DNA of 33,751 nt, taken from positions 1-33,751 of the forward strand of contig JAPKAX010000009.1 of assembly GCA_028825025.1 (NCBI GenBank), given 5' to 3'. A program made the position numbers and the translations under genes. This DNA comes from Rhodospirillales bacterium. GTDB lineage: Bacteria; Pseudomonadota; Alphaproteobacteria; Rhodospirillales; Casp-alpha2. Positions 1-8,486 of this stretch are shown piece after piece (within the stretch, counting starts at the first letter, position 1; every line of letters begins with the position of its first letter). The notes below the pieces were generated by a model that was not told where the DNA came from, ran no database searches, and worked only from the letters and a program-made list of their open reading frames with translations.

Positions 1-45
1 TTTGTTCTATATATATTATAAAGTAAAACCGACGTATGTCCACTT

Positions 46-619
46 GTGACCCGAGCTATAAATATCGATATAGATGTTAAAACGGTGTATTTGGGTGCCC
101 TGACAATGTGTGATGCAACTGGCTACAAAATTTGAAAAATGTTTGAAGAAGGTCTGTTAGGACAGTTCTATGATGCTAGTTTTGGTTTGGTCTATCCGGT
201 CTTGAATGCGTTGTTGAAACAGGAGTATGTTTCGGTGACTCAAGTGGCTCAGGAAAAGTGGTCGGATAAAAAGACCAATAGCCTGACACCAGTGGGGCCC
301 GGGTTTTTCAAACGCGCTTTAGTAAAACCACCAACAAAAGATAAAATTCATTCAGGACATGTCCCTCGGTTATTTTGTTGTCGATTATATGACCAAACTA
401 GATTTGATTGCCGTTTACGATTCTTGTCTCCAACATTTTGAAGAACAAGCAGCCGGCGTTCGTAGCTTGGATAATGATGGCACCAAAATCGGGAAAGTTC
501 TTCGCCGTAATTTGGGGTTAAATTTATACGAAACAATGAGCCGTTATCTGATTGAAAACCGTAACGAGTTATTCGATAGCACTTTAATAAATGAACTCGA
601 AGGATTGAGTGATGACTGA
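46..619 (+). pseudogene. PadR-family transcriptional regulator, broken (nonsense codon plus frameshift)
   Basis: PadR proteins are winged-helix repressors that often sit upstream of efflux genes. Reading from a GTG at 46 gives VKTVYLGALTMCDATGYKI, then a TGA at 133-135, then KMFEEGLLGQFYDASFGLVY, which is the usual PadR winged-helix pattern. The frame runs on through NSLTPVG to about position 354. The PadR C-terminal part (MSLGYFVVDYMTKLDLIAVY and onward to the stop at 617-619) continues in the next frame. Removing one G of the GG at 355-356 would join them as KIHSDMSLGYFVVDYM. Only GTG 46 is available as a start after the in-frame TAA at 19-21. The last bases overlap the adaptor gene. The gene looks like a recently inactivated local repressor. 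Two sequencing errors are possible but less likely. Family assignment is firm; loss of function is inferred. Confidence 0.8.
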
Positions 620-1751
620 CCCGATTAAACCCAAACGACGTATAAAATCATCTCATATCATGGCGGCTATTTTGGCGCTTGGAACAATGGCCTGGATTGG
701 CTCTGGTGTTGTTGGTAGCAATGAGCCCATAGCGAATACTGATGCGAATGCCCTTAAGGCCGAAACGCCATTGCCGTTTGTACGTGTTGCCCATTCGGTT
801 GCTCAGTCTGTTGATCGGGAGGTTGTTTTGTTTGGCCATACGCAAGCCATTAAACAAGCTGATATTGCTGCTGAAATTTCAGGTCGGATTGTTAAAAAGT
901 CGGCAAATAAAGGTGATGTGGTCAAAAAAGGTCAAGTTTTGTTCACTCTTTCAATCGAAGACCGCCTAAGTCAATTGAGTGAAGCAAAAGCGAAATTAGA
1001 ACATAAAAAAATTGCTTATAACGCAGCTCAACGATTGTCAAAAAAACAGTTTCAGTCGAAAGTGAAATTGGCCGAAGAAAAAGCAAATTTAGAAGCAGCG
1101 AAAGCGACTTTGAAAGCCATTCAAATTGATATCTCAAAAATCTCAATTCGGGCTCCCATTGATGGATTGGTGAATGAGTTGCCTTTAAGCGTTGGGGATT
1201 ATGTTAAGTCGGGCGATGTTGTTTCTGTAATAGTAGATTTGAATCCCATTAAAATTGTTGGCCAAGTTTCTGAACGCGATGTTTCACGCGTTCGTCTTGG
1301 TGCCAATGCAATGGCTCAATTAGCGGATGGCCAAAAGGTGCAGGGTGTAGTTAAATATATTTCCCGCATTGGGTCATCCACAACCCGCACATTTACCATC
1401 GATGTTTGGGTTGACAATGCGTCTAGCGCAATTCCAGAAGGCTTGACGGCGGAGCTTCATTTACCAGCAGAAAATGAGCGCGCCCATTTTGTATCTCCCG
1501 CAGTCTTATCACTAGATAGGGAAGGGGCCATCGGCGTCAAAGCTGTAAATAATAAAGGTATTGTGACGTTTCATCCTGTCCAAATCATTTCCGATACAAC
1601 GGAAGGCATTTGGCTGGGTGGATTGCCTGAGCGAATTACGGTGATTACCGTCGGCCAAGAATTTGTTTTGGAGGGGCATAAAGTCCGAACGGCTACGGAT
1701 GCTGAAATAAATTCAGGTGCAGTTGTCAAAAGCTTGAAAGTATCACCCTAA
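612..1751 (+). CDS. RND efflux periplasmic adaptor (membrane fusion protein, HlyD/AcrA family)
   Basis: This protein is expected to link an inner-membrane RND pump to an outer-membrane channel. The N-terminus is basic (KPKRRIKSS), followed by one hydrophobic anchor at about residues 18-37. A biotinyl-lipoyl-like half follows (VLFGHTQAIKQADIAAEISG, then KGDVVKKGQVLFTL). Next come an alanine/lysine-rich helical hairpin at about 118-170, the second lipoyl half (ISIRAPIDGLVNELPLSVGD) and beta-barrel domains. The length of about 379 aa is normal for the family. I chose ATG 612 over GTG 609 because a GAAGGA sequence lies about seven bases upstream of the ATG. The stop overlaps the pump start by one base (TAATG), so the two are translationally coupled. 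No outer-membrane TolC-like gene is in the window. The substrate is unknown. Confidence 0.93.
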   Translation: MTDPIKPKRRIKSSHIMAAILALGTMAWIGSGVVGSNEPIANTDANALKAETPLPFVRVAHSVAQSVDREVVLFGHTQAIKQADIAAEISGRIVKKSANKGDVVKKGQVLFTLSIEDRLSQLSEAKAKLEHKKIAYNAAQRLSKKQFQSKVKLAEEKANLEAAKATLKAIQIDISKISIRAPIDGLVNELPLSVGDYVKSGDVVSVIVDLNPIKIVGQVSERDVSRVRLGANAMAQLADGQKVQGVVKYISRIGSSTTRTFTIDVWVDNASSAIPEGLTAELHLPAENERAHFVSPAVLSLDREGAIGVKAVNNKGIVTFHPVQIISDTTEGIWLGGLPERITVITVGQEFVLEGHKVRTATDAEINSGAVVKSLKVSP

Positions 1752-4700
1752 TGAACTCCCTTATTGATTCGGCCCTTAGCCATTCCCGAATGGTTATTGC
1801 ATCGTTGGTTTTAATACTCATATCTGGCGCTGTTTCGTATATGAATATTGCCAAAGAAGCGGAACCTGATGTTAATATCCCAATTATTTACGTATCCATG
1901 CATCACGACGGAATCTCCCCTGAAGACGCAGAGCGCCTCCTTATTCGGCCCATGGAGCAAGAGCTTCGGGTAATTGAAGGCGTTAAAGAAATGCGGGCTT
2001 CAGCTTTTGAGGGCGGTGGTAATGTAACGCTAGAATTTGAAGCCGGGTTTGATGCTGATAAGGCGTTGACAGATGTCCGTAAAAAGGTTGATCTAGCAAA
2101 ACCTGAATTGCCAAGCGAAAGTGACGAGCCAGAGGTTCATGAAGTAAATATCAGCTTGTTCCCAGTTGTTGTTGTGGCACTGTCTGGCGCTATTCCTGAG
2201 CGGGCTTTGTTGAAAATTGCGCGTGATTTAAAAGATAACATCGAAGGCATTTCATCTATTTTAAAGGTCACGATTGCCGGTGACCGTGATGAAATGGTCG
2301 AAATTTTAATTGATCCAATCAAGATTGAAAGCTATGGGTTATCGCCCATTGATACGGTCAATGCCATTCGCAGCTCTAACTTGTTAGTTGCTGCTGGAGC
2401 GCAAGATACAGGGCGTGGGCGATTTAGCTTAAAGGTTCCAGGCTTGTTTGAATCGTCAAAAGATATCATGCAGATGCCTATAATGGTTGATGGTGATGCG
2501 GTTGTCACATTAGGTGATATTGGCGAGGTTCGAAGAAGTTTTAAAGACCCAGACAGTTTTGCACGGGTGGATGGTAAAACAGCAGTTACCTTGGAAGTGT
2601 CGAAACGGACAGGCGAAAATATTATAAAAACTATAGCGATGGTTCAGAAAGTTGTTGCCGACCAACAAGCGATTTGGCCCAAAACCCTTCAAGGGATGGT
2701 TGGTGTTAGTTACCTGAATGATAAATCAGATATCATCCGTGAACGTTTGAACGATCTACAAAATAGCGTCATTGCGGCTATAGTGTTGGTCATGATTGTT
2801 GTTGTTGCAGCATTAGGGCTTCGAACCGCGACATTAGTTGGCATTGCCATCCCGGGATCATTTTTAGCAGGCATTCTGGTTCTGTATGCCAATGGTTTCA
2901 CCATTAACATGATTGTTCTGTTCGGTCTGATTTTGGCTGTTGGCATGTTGGTCGATGGAGCCATTGTTGTGACCGAATACGCAGACCGGAAAATGACCGA
3001 AGGTGAAACTCCAAAAGTTGCCTATGGCATGGCGGCAAAGCGAATGGCTTGGCCAATTATTGCATCCACAGCAACAACGCTGGCGGCGTTTCTACCTTTG
3101 TTGTATTGGCCCGGCATTGTTGGTGAATTTATGAAGTATTTACCAATCACATTGATTGCGACCCTAAGCGCTTCCCTTTTTATGGCATTAATTTTTATAC
3201 CTACTTTGGGCAGTGTTTTTGGCAAAGCTGCTGGTACGGCTGAATTAAATACGGTTCGGGGATTATCTGGAAACGAGCGCGATAGTGTCTTAAACGTATC
3301 CGGATTTACCGGCACATATATTAGTGTATTGGCCGCAGCGCTTCGCCATCCGGCAAAGCTATTGTTCTTATCGGTTATCTTACTAGGGGTTATATTTGCA
3401 ACGTTTGCAAATGTCGGAAAAGGGGTCGAGTTCTTCCCGGATGTTGAGCCTGAATTTGCAAAGTTACAAGTCAAAGCCCGCGGCAATTTGTCGGTTTTAG
3501 AAAAAGACCAACTGATGGCACAGGTCGAAAAACGCATTATTGCGCTAAACGACACCCATCATGAAATAGATACCATATATTTGCGTACCGGTGGTGCTAC
3601 AAATTCCAATGAGGCAGAGTATATTATAGGTACCGTTAGCCTTGAATTTTCCGATTGGGATAAGCGCCGCAAAGCCGAAGTGATCTTGGCTGAAATTCAA
3701 ACCCATACCAACGACTTAGCAGGCATTATAATCGACCGTCGTGTTCAAGAATCAGGCCCGCCTGTTGGTAAAGCTTTTCAACTTCAATTGTCATCGCGGG
3801 CACCAGAAGCCATTGCCCCAATGATCGATAAGGTTTTGCAGGGGCTTAATGAAATTGGCGGGTTCATTAATGTGGAAGACAGCCGCCCCTTGCCCGGTAT
3901 TGATTGGGTGCTAACAACGGATCGGGCGCAAGCCGCTAAGTTTGGAGCAAGTGTAGATTTGATTGGGCGTACGATACAATTGGTTACAACAGGAATTAAA
4001 CTTGGCGAATACCGCCCGGATGATTCCGACGATGAGCTTGATATTCGCGCCCGTTATCCAAAGTCGTACCGGACGATTGATCATTTAGATGACATTCGTT
4101 CAGTGACGCCTATGGGGCAAATCCCCTTAAGCAATTTTGTGAAGCGTAACGCCAAACCGCACACCGGAAAACTTCAACGTTCCGATGGCAAACGCGTCAT
4201 GACAATCAAAGCGGATGTTGTTGAAGGCCAATTGCCAGACAACAAAGTGAAAGAAGTTGTTGCTTGGTTAAAAACGGCTAACTTAGACTCCCGTGTATCG
4301 ATCACCTTTAAAGGTGAGAATGAAGAACAAAAAAAGGCGCAGCAGTTTTTGAGTAAAGCCTTTGGAGTCGCCCTGTTTATTATGGCGGTTATTCTGGTTA
4401 CTCAATTCAACAGTTTCTATTCAGCTGGGCTTATTCTGTTTGCTGTTGTTATGTCAACGGGGGGCGTGTTGATTGGCTTAATGATCACCGATCAGCCGTT
4501 TGGCATTGTTATGAACGGGATCAGTGTGATCGCGTTGGCTGGTATTGTTGTGAATAACAACATTGTATTGATTGACACCTACGACCGTTTGAAAAAAACA
4601 GAAATTGACGCTCTAACGGCAATTTTGAAAACCGGTGCACAGCGGTTGCGTCCAGTATTGCTGACAACGATTACCACCATATTGGGATTATTACCCATGG

Positions 4701-4951
4701 TGCTAGGCGCGAATATCGACTTTTTTGATCGAACCGTTCAAATGGGTGCACCATCATCACAATGGTGGCAACAATTATCCACTGCTATTGTTTATGGGTT
4801 GGGCTTTGCAACCATACTAACGCTTTTGATTACTCCTGCGGCCCTAATGATGCGGGCGAATGTCCGGGCATGGTTGGACCATAAAAAAGCAAAAAATAAG
4901 AAACGTTTGTCGCTTAACTTAACGAAGGTACGGATTGACGGCGTAAATTAA
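1751..4951 (+). CDS. RND efflux transporter permease (AcrB/HAE family)
   Basis: This is an inner-membrane proton-driven efflux pump of 1066 aa, the normal length. It has the two-fold repeat of this family: TM1 near residues 13-33, a large periplasmic domain, a TM2-6 block at about 335-485, TM7 near 535, a second periplasmic domain, and TM8-12 from about 870 to 1030. The RND signature is visible at GMLVDGAIVVTEYADR. Compared with AcrB, the Asp407-Asp408 pair reads Asp402-Gly403, and the TM10 Lys940 position reads Asn935 (GIVVNNNIVLIDTYDR). The proton relay is therefore not the AcrB one and points to another HAE subclade. The gene follows the adaptor with a one-base overlap, and its own regulator (46-619) is broken. 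The substrate cannot be read from the sequence. The 3' end overlaps the convergent response-regulator pseudogene. Confidence 0.95.
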   Translation: MNSLIDSALSHSRMVIASLVLILISGAVSYMNIAKEAEPDVNIPIIYVSMHHDGISPEDAERLLIRPMEQELRVIEGVKEMRASAFEGGGNVTLEFEAGFDADKALTDVRKKVDLAKPELPSESDEPEVHEVNISLFPVVVVALSGAIPERALLKIARDLKDNIEGISSILKVTIAGDRDEMVEILIDPIKIESYGLSPIDTVNAIRSSNLLVAAGAQDTGRGRFSLKVPGLFESSKDIMQMPIMVDGDAVVTLGDIGEVRRSFKDPDSFARVDGKTAVTLEVSKRTGENIIKTIAMVQKVVADQQAIWPKTLQGMVGVSYLNDKSDIIRERLNDLQNSVIAAIVLVMIVVVAALGLRTATLVGIAIPGSFLAGILVLYANGFTINMIVLFGLILAVGMLVDGAIVVTEYADRKMTEGETPKVAYGMAAKRMAWPIIASTATTLAAFLPLLYWPGIVGEFMKYLPITLIATLSASLFMALIFIPTLGSVFGKAAGTAELNTVRGLSGNERDSVLNVSGFTGTYISVLAAALRHPAKLLFLSVILLGVIFATFANVGKGVEFFPDVEPEFAKLQVKARGNLSVLEKDQLMAQVEKRIIALNDTHHEIDTIYLRTGGATNSNEAEYIIGTVSLEFSDWDKRRKAEVILAEIQTHTNDLAGIIIDRRVQESGPPVGKAFQLQLSSRAPEAIAPMIDKVLQGLNEIGGFINVEDSRPLPGIDWVLTTDRAQAAKFGASVDLIGRTIQLVTTGIKLGEYRPDDSDDELDIRARYPKSYRTIDHLDDIRSVTPMGQIPLSNFVKRNAKPHTGKLQRSDGKRVMTIKADVVEGQLPDNKVKEVVAWLKTANLDSRVSITFKGENEEQKKAQQFLSKAFGVALFIMAVILVTQFNSFYSAGLILFAVVMSTGGVLIGLMITDQPFGIVMNGISVIALAGIVVNNNIVLIDTYDRLKKTEIDALTAILKTGAQRLRPVLLTTITTILGLLPMVLGANIDFFDRTVQMGAPSSQWWQQLSTAIVYGLGFATILTLLITPAALMMRANVRAWLDHKKAKNKKRLSLNLTKVRIDGVN

Positions 4952-5292
4952 ACTTTCTGTTGTGAGCGGTTTGGCTAAAACTGCATTTTCGCCAATCTTT
5001 CGGGCTGCGCTCAGATCAAAATCTTACAGCATATTTTTGTAAACCAGTCGATATGGCAATAATCGGCATCTTAGAGTTTTCTTTTCTTATCTGAATCATA
5101 CCCTCAGTTCGGCCCATCCCTGACATAAATAAATCTGTAATAACTAGTTCATACTCAACATTAGAAAACCCAATCAAGGCATTTCCAATAAAATCACTTG
5201 AGATAACGGTTACATTATACTTTTTGAGCACAGCCGAAATAAAACTGTGAATTGGACTGTCATCGTCTAAGGCCAACACTTTTATTGTGCAT
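4919..5292 (-). pseudogene. Single-domain response regulator (CheY-like receiver), frameshifted twice
   Basis: The middle of the gene reads VLALDDDSPIHSFISAVLKK, then ELVITDLFMSGMGRTEGM and MPIIAISTG. These are the acidic pocket, the phospho-acceptor Asp in ITDLFM, and the Thr-containing switch of a receiver domain. The frame then stops at TGA after YAVRF. The missing end lies one frame over: DLSAARKIGENAVLAKPL, including the conserved Lys-Pro, and ending YLR at 4919. Dropping one T of a TTTT run restores it. At the 5' end the ATG at 5292 has an AGGA ribosome site but reaches VLALDDD only if one A of an AAAA run is removed (MHNKVLALDDD). A GTG at 5279 would start in frame without that change. 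Restored length is about 120 aa, normal for a receiver-only protein. Both lesions sit in homopolymers, so sequence error must be considered. Confidence 0.72.
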
Positions 5293-5800
5293 AATTTTCC
5301 TAGCAGATAAAATTAATTCAAATCGGGGCGGTTTGGTCTTGAAGAAATATTTGATCGAAGTTTATAGGGCAAAAGCCTGTTAGGCTATTTTCTACGGATG
5401 CTTATTTAATTATGCGTATTGACATGTAGCTAATAAATGAAGAGCTGGTTATTCTTGTGATTTGGCTGGAACACTATGTCAAAATGGGTGAAGGCCGAAA
5501 AGCTGCTCTTAAAGCGGAACGGGGTTGCCACAGACGTTTCGTGGGTGCCACGAGCGTTACATATACCAATGGACAATCCTGAGGCTTGTGGTCGTGATTA
5601 GATTGACGATAAATATATTATATTTTTATCAGGTTGAGGACTGAACATCTAGACCTTGAGTATTTTGCGTGACGTTAAGTGAACGTTGTGGGAGATTGTG
5701 GTATATGGGTTCAATTTTTGCGCACTTCTGAAGTCGCCGAAAATCTATCCAAAATTAATAATTATTCATTTTGAACAAGCTTTCGGCTTGAGGGAAATTC
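5293..5800. other. Intergenic stretch, no recognisable gene
   Basis: I find no convincing coding sequence here. A short open stretch from about 5458 to 5586 (plus) matches nothing I recognise. A five-base-pair hairpin (AGCCT/AGGCT, 5374-5386) is followed by ATTTT and could be a weak terminator. The segment 5521-5560 contains two imperfect copies of GGNTGCCAC. The last 15 bases before 5801 carry the ribosome site of the next gene. Confidence 0.5.
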
Positions 5801-6061
5801 ATGACTAAAGAAAAAACCCAAACGACTGATACGAAACCCGCCAAAGATAGTGTTTCGACCAAAACCGAGACCAAAATTAAAAAAGATGATAGCCCCTCCA
5901 CACCATCGCCTGCTAAACCGTCAACCGATGGAAAAGATGCTAAACCCACGCCATCTGATTCCCCTGCAACAAAAAAGAAGCCCCATGTTCGCGGTGAGAC
6001 ACAGAAACCCGTTAGTAAAGAGTATCTGAATAATTGGAATTCAATTTTTAAGAAAAAATAG
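5801..6061 (+). CDS. Small Lys/Thr/Ser/Pro-rich disordered protein, function unknown
   Basis: This 86-residue protein begins MTKEKTQTTDTKPAKDS. About the first 65 residues are low-complexity Lys, Thr, Ser, Pro and Asp with no hydrophobic segment, so they are probably disordered and cytoplasmic. The last 25 residues are different and look conserved in style (HVRGETQKPVSKEYLNNWN, then IFKKK), with aromatic and hydrophobic residues that could bind a partner. A GAGGG ribosome site lies about nine bases before the ATG. Composition and the good ribosome site support a real gene. I do not recognise the family with confidence. It stands alone between long non-coding stretches. Confidence 0.65.
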   Translation: MTKEKTQTTDTKPAKDSVSTKTETKIKKDDSPSTPSPAKPSTDGKDAKPTPSDSPATKKKPHVRGETQKPVSKEYLNNWNSIFKKK

Positions 6062-6477
6062 TAGCTTCCATCTGTTCATTCCGTCGAATTCTGAAATGGT
6101 GATATCTTCGGCGTACGATTCCCAATGCCATGCTGGCACGATGCTCGTTCGATGATCTCTTACTTTCAAGGTTATCCTAGGTGCCAGATGTGCAGCAGTT
6201 TGAGGTCAATATAGTAGTGCCTCGAACGGGGTGAGCACTGCTGTATAGGACGAAAATATAACATTAAATTCGACCAAAATCTTGTCTCAGTTCTTAATGT
6301 GCAACGGGTCAAAACGATCGTTGGTGTAGCGAGTGAATATAATTGCCACATAGCTACGCCTGCCGGGGCACGAAAACTTCTTGGCATATCCGAAAATTAA
6401 TTGAAGAAGACAATATGATGAATTCAACAATGGCATTCACTTCTTTCTCGAGCCCGGCCAAAGGAAATCCGTTGCCT
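6062..6477. other. Non-coding stretch downstream of tctA; unidentified open-frame scraps
   Basis: On the minus strand two short open stretches in different frames follow the tctA stop. One contains FPLAGLEKEVNAIVEF (about 6410-6475) and the other MPRSFRAPAGVAMWQLY (about 6335-6387). They could be pieces of one decayed gene that followed tctA, but I cannot assign a family. No clear terminator was seen for tctA. Confidence 0.35.
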
Positions 6478-7959
6478 TTATTTTCGCTTGTTGCGTATCC
6501 AAGCCAAGATTGGAGAACCAAATAATCCAAGAAAAGCGAAAATAAGGAACATTGCGGCCAGCGGCTGCATGGGGATTTGCCACCATTCACCATCGAACAT
6601 TTTGAGAGAGTTTTGGAAATTTGTTTCCACCATCTCACCTAAAATAAGCCCGACGGCAATCGGGGCCACCGCAAAGCCGTTACGTCGCGCAAAAAATCCG
6701 ACAACGCCAAATATAAGCACAATCCAGACATCCAAAAGAGAGGAGCTCAGCGCATAAGCACCAATAACTGCGAGCGCGAAAACAATGGGCCAAAGAAGTT
6801 GCAACGGAACCAGAGAAATACGGGCGAACAGTTTAGCCGCGTAGAGCCCCATAAACAAAAACATTAGATTAGCGATCAGCATTGCGCCAAAAATTTGATA
6901 TACCGTTCCAACTTGTTCGGTAAATAAATAAGGGCCGGGGCGCAAACCATGAACCATAAGACCAACAAGAATAACCGCCGTTGTTCCGCTACCTGGAATA
7001 CCGAGCACCATGGTTGGTACCATTGCACCACCGGTTGCCGCATTATTGGCGGCTTCCGCGCCGGCAATGCCTTCGATCGAACCTTTACCAAATTCCTCTT
7101 TGTGTTTTGACCATCTGCGTGCTTCAGAATAACCAATCATCGATGCCACCGTCGCACCTTCGGCTGGAAGGATGCCGATAAAGGTGCCAATGCCACAAGA
7201 GCGGGCAACTGTTTTCCAAATGCGTTTGTAATCCTCGCGGGTTGGTAGTTTTACTGCCTTCATGCCAATCGTGTCGACGACCTGATTAATCCTATCCGAT
7301 TGTATCAGGAGTTCTGAAATGGCGAACAAACCAATAAACACGGGGACAAAAGCAAGACCTTCGTATAGTTCATAATTGCCAAACATAAACCGTTCAATAC
7401 CCGTAGTGGGTTCCGCGCCAATTGTTGCCAACCAAACGCCAAAGCAGCCCCCAATTAAGTTTCGAACTGTGCCACCAGCGCTAATGGAAGCGAGCATCGA
7501 GAGGCCAAATAGGGTAAGCGCAAAATATTCAGGAGGCCGGAATTCATAAGCAACACGCGCGAGCATGGGAGCCGCAATGCACAAGACAAGAACAGAAAAA
7601 ATGCCACCAATTGTGCTTGAGACAACAGCGATCCCTAACGCGCGCCCCGCTTCACCCCGCTGGGCAAGTGGGTATCCGTCGAACGTTGTCGCAGCAGCAG
7701 CAGAGGTTCCAGGTGTGTTAATTAAAATGGCGGTAATTGAGCCGGCAAAAGTTGCAGACACGTATATAGTTGCAAGCACAGTAATCGCGTGCACCGGTTC
7801 CATCGTCAGGGTGAAGGGTAATAAAAGGGCTGCACCCGTTGTAGCACCTAGGCCGGGAAGTACGCCAATGATAACACCCAAAACTGTCGTGGCGAAAATA
7901 AGGAAAAGAAGGTAAGGGTCCGTCACCACTGATGCCATCGCTTGTATCGCTTCGATCAT
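6478..7959 (-). CDS. tctA: Tripartite tricarboxylate transporter, large permease TctA
   Basis: This is the large membrane subunit (493 aa, normal about 500) of a TTT-family secondary importer for carboxylates, which works with TctB and the periplasmic TctC. It has about 11-12 hydrophobic segments. The conserved N-terminal repeat reads [18 protein letters not shown] followed by [18 protein letters not shown], and the mirrored repeat in the second half reads [20 protein letters not shown] and [15 protein letters not shown]. Start ATG 7959 has an AAGGAG site eight bases away. It lies 12 bases after tctB in the order tctC-tctB-tctA, below a local FCD-type GntR gene. The substrate is not readable from the sequence; the neighbouring pdxA2-like gene suggests a hydroxylated or aromatic acid (inference). 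Confidence 0.95.
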   Translation of the reverse strand: MIEAIQAMASVVTDPYLLFLIFATTVLGVIIGVLPGLGATTGAALLLPFTLTMEPVHAITVLATIYVSATFAGSITAILINTPGTSAAAATTFDGYPLAQRGEAGRALGIAVVSSTIGGIFSVLVLCIAAPMLARVAYEFRPPEYFALTLFGLSMLASISAGGTVRNLIGGCFGVWLATIGAEPTTGIERFMFGNYELYEGLAFVPVFIGLFAISELLIQSDRINQVVDTIGMKAVKLPTREDYKRIWKTVARSCGIGTFIGILPAEGATVASMIGYSEARRWSKHKEEFGKGSIEGIAGAEAANNAATGGAMVPTMVLGIPGSGTTAVILVGLMVHGLRPGPYLFTEQVGTVYQIFGAMLIANLMFLFMGLYAAKLFARISLVPLQLLWPIVFALAVIGAYALSSSLLDVWIVLIFGVVGFFARRNGFAVAPIAVGLILGEMVETNFQNSLKMFDGEWWQIPMQPLAAMFLIFAFLGLFGSPILAWIRNKRK

Positions 7960-7971
7960 ATCTGGCGCTCC

Positions 7972-8427
7972 TTAACCATAATACCAGTTGGTGAGAAGGC
8001 CCCTTGGGAAACGGACTCTCAAAACCAAATCAAACAAAAAAAACACTGTGATTGGCGTAACAAGTGCTACGGCCCCAGCGACCAGAATTCGCCGCTCCCC
8101 CCACAACAAACACATAGCAAACATAACAACTGCAATACCTATGAACATGTCGAGATAAATCGTCAGGAGATAAAAAACGACGAAAAGCAACATTGTGCAC
8201 CACGTATGATAGGTATCAGGTTTTGCTTTTTTTGGTGGGTTGTTACGGTATTGAATGGTTAGAAATGCTGCCAATACTAAATTAATAATCATCAGAAAAA
8301 TCGGAAAAACACGTGGTTGCATGCTGTCGCCAACGATCATTTCTGGTGACAAATCGAGCTGTAGCGCTGCCCAGATTACGATAAGCGAAAAAGCAGAAAC
8401 AAGTCCGGGAATTGCGAAAATTTTCAT
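7972..8427 (-). CDS. tctB: Tripartite tricarboxylate transporter, small permease TctB
   Basis: This is the small, poorly conserved membrane subunit of the TTT transporter (151 aa). Four hydrophobic segments are visible: IFAIPGLVSAFSLIVIWAAL, then FPIFLMIINLVLAAFL, then a long segment around LLFVVFYLLTIYL and GIAVVMFAMCLLW, and a C-terminal VALVTPITVFFLFDLVL. It ends RFPRGLLTNWYYG; a closing RFPxG-type motif is common in TctB. I place the start at ATG 8427. The longer frame begins with a TTG that lies inside the U-tract of the upstream hairpin and adds only MFFV. No good ribosome site is visible before 8427, so its translation may be weak. Confidence 0.88.
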   Translation of the reverse strand: MKIFAIPGLVSAFSLIVIWAALQLDLSPEMIVGDSMQPRVFPIFLMIINLVLAAFLTIQYRNNPPKKAKPDTYHTWCTMLLFVVFYLLTIYLDMFIGIAVVMFAMCLLWGERRILVAGAVALVTPITVFFLFDLVLRVRFPRGLLTNWYYG

Positions 8428-8428
8428 A

Positions 8429-8465
8429 ACAAAAAACAAACGGTGCTTCCCGAAGGAAGCACCGT
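8429..8465 (-). terminator. Hairpin with U-tract between tctC and tctB (terminator or attenuator)
   Basis: On the minus strand a perfect 11-bp stem (ACGGTGCTTCC pairing with GGAAGCACCGT, 8440-8465) is closed by a TTCG loop. A T-rich run (TTTGTTTTTTG) follows at once. It lies just after the tctC stop and directly before tctB. It should cut most transcripts after tctC, giving excess binding protein over the membrane subunits. It may also protect the tctC mRNA end. Confidence 0.85.
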
Positions 8466-8486
8466 CTCCATAGATTAAAGCAGGAT

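Noticed and set aside
139-619. Two overlapping small genes (139-441 and 359-619)
   Set aside because: Their translations are consecutive parts of one PadR protein in two frames, so they are reported as a single pseudogene from 46.
3022-3555. A 177-codon open frame on the minus strand inside the RND pump gene
   Set aside because: It lies wholly antisense to a strongly conserved pump gene, has no family likeness, and is a codon-bias shadow.
5374-5386. Rho-independent terminator
   Set aside because: Only a five-base-pair stem with a three-base loop and a short T-run; too weak to call.
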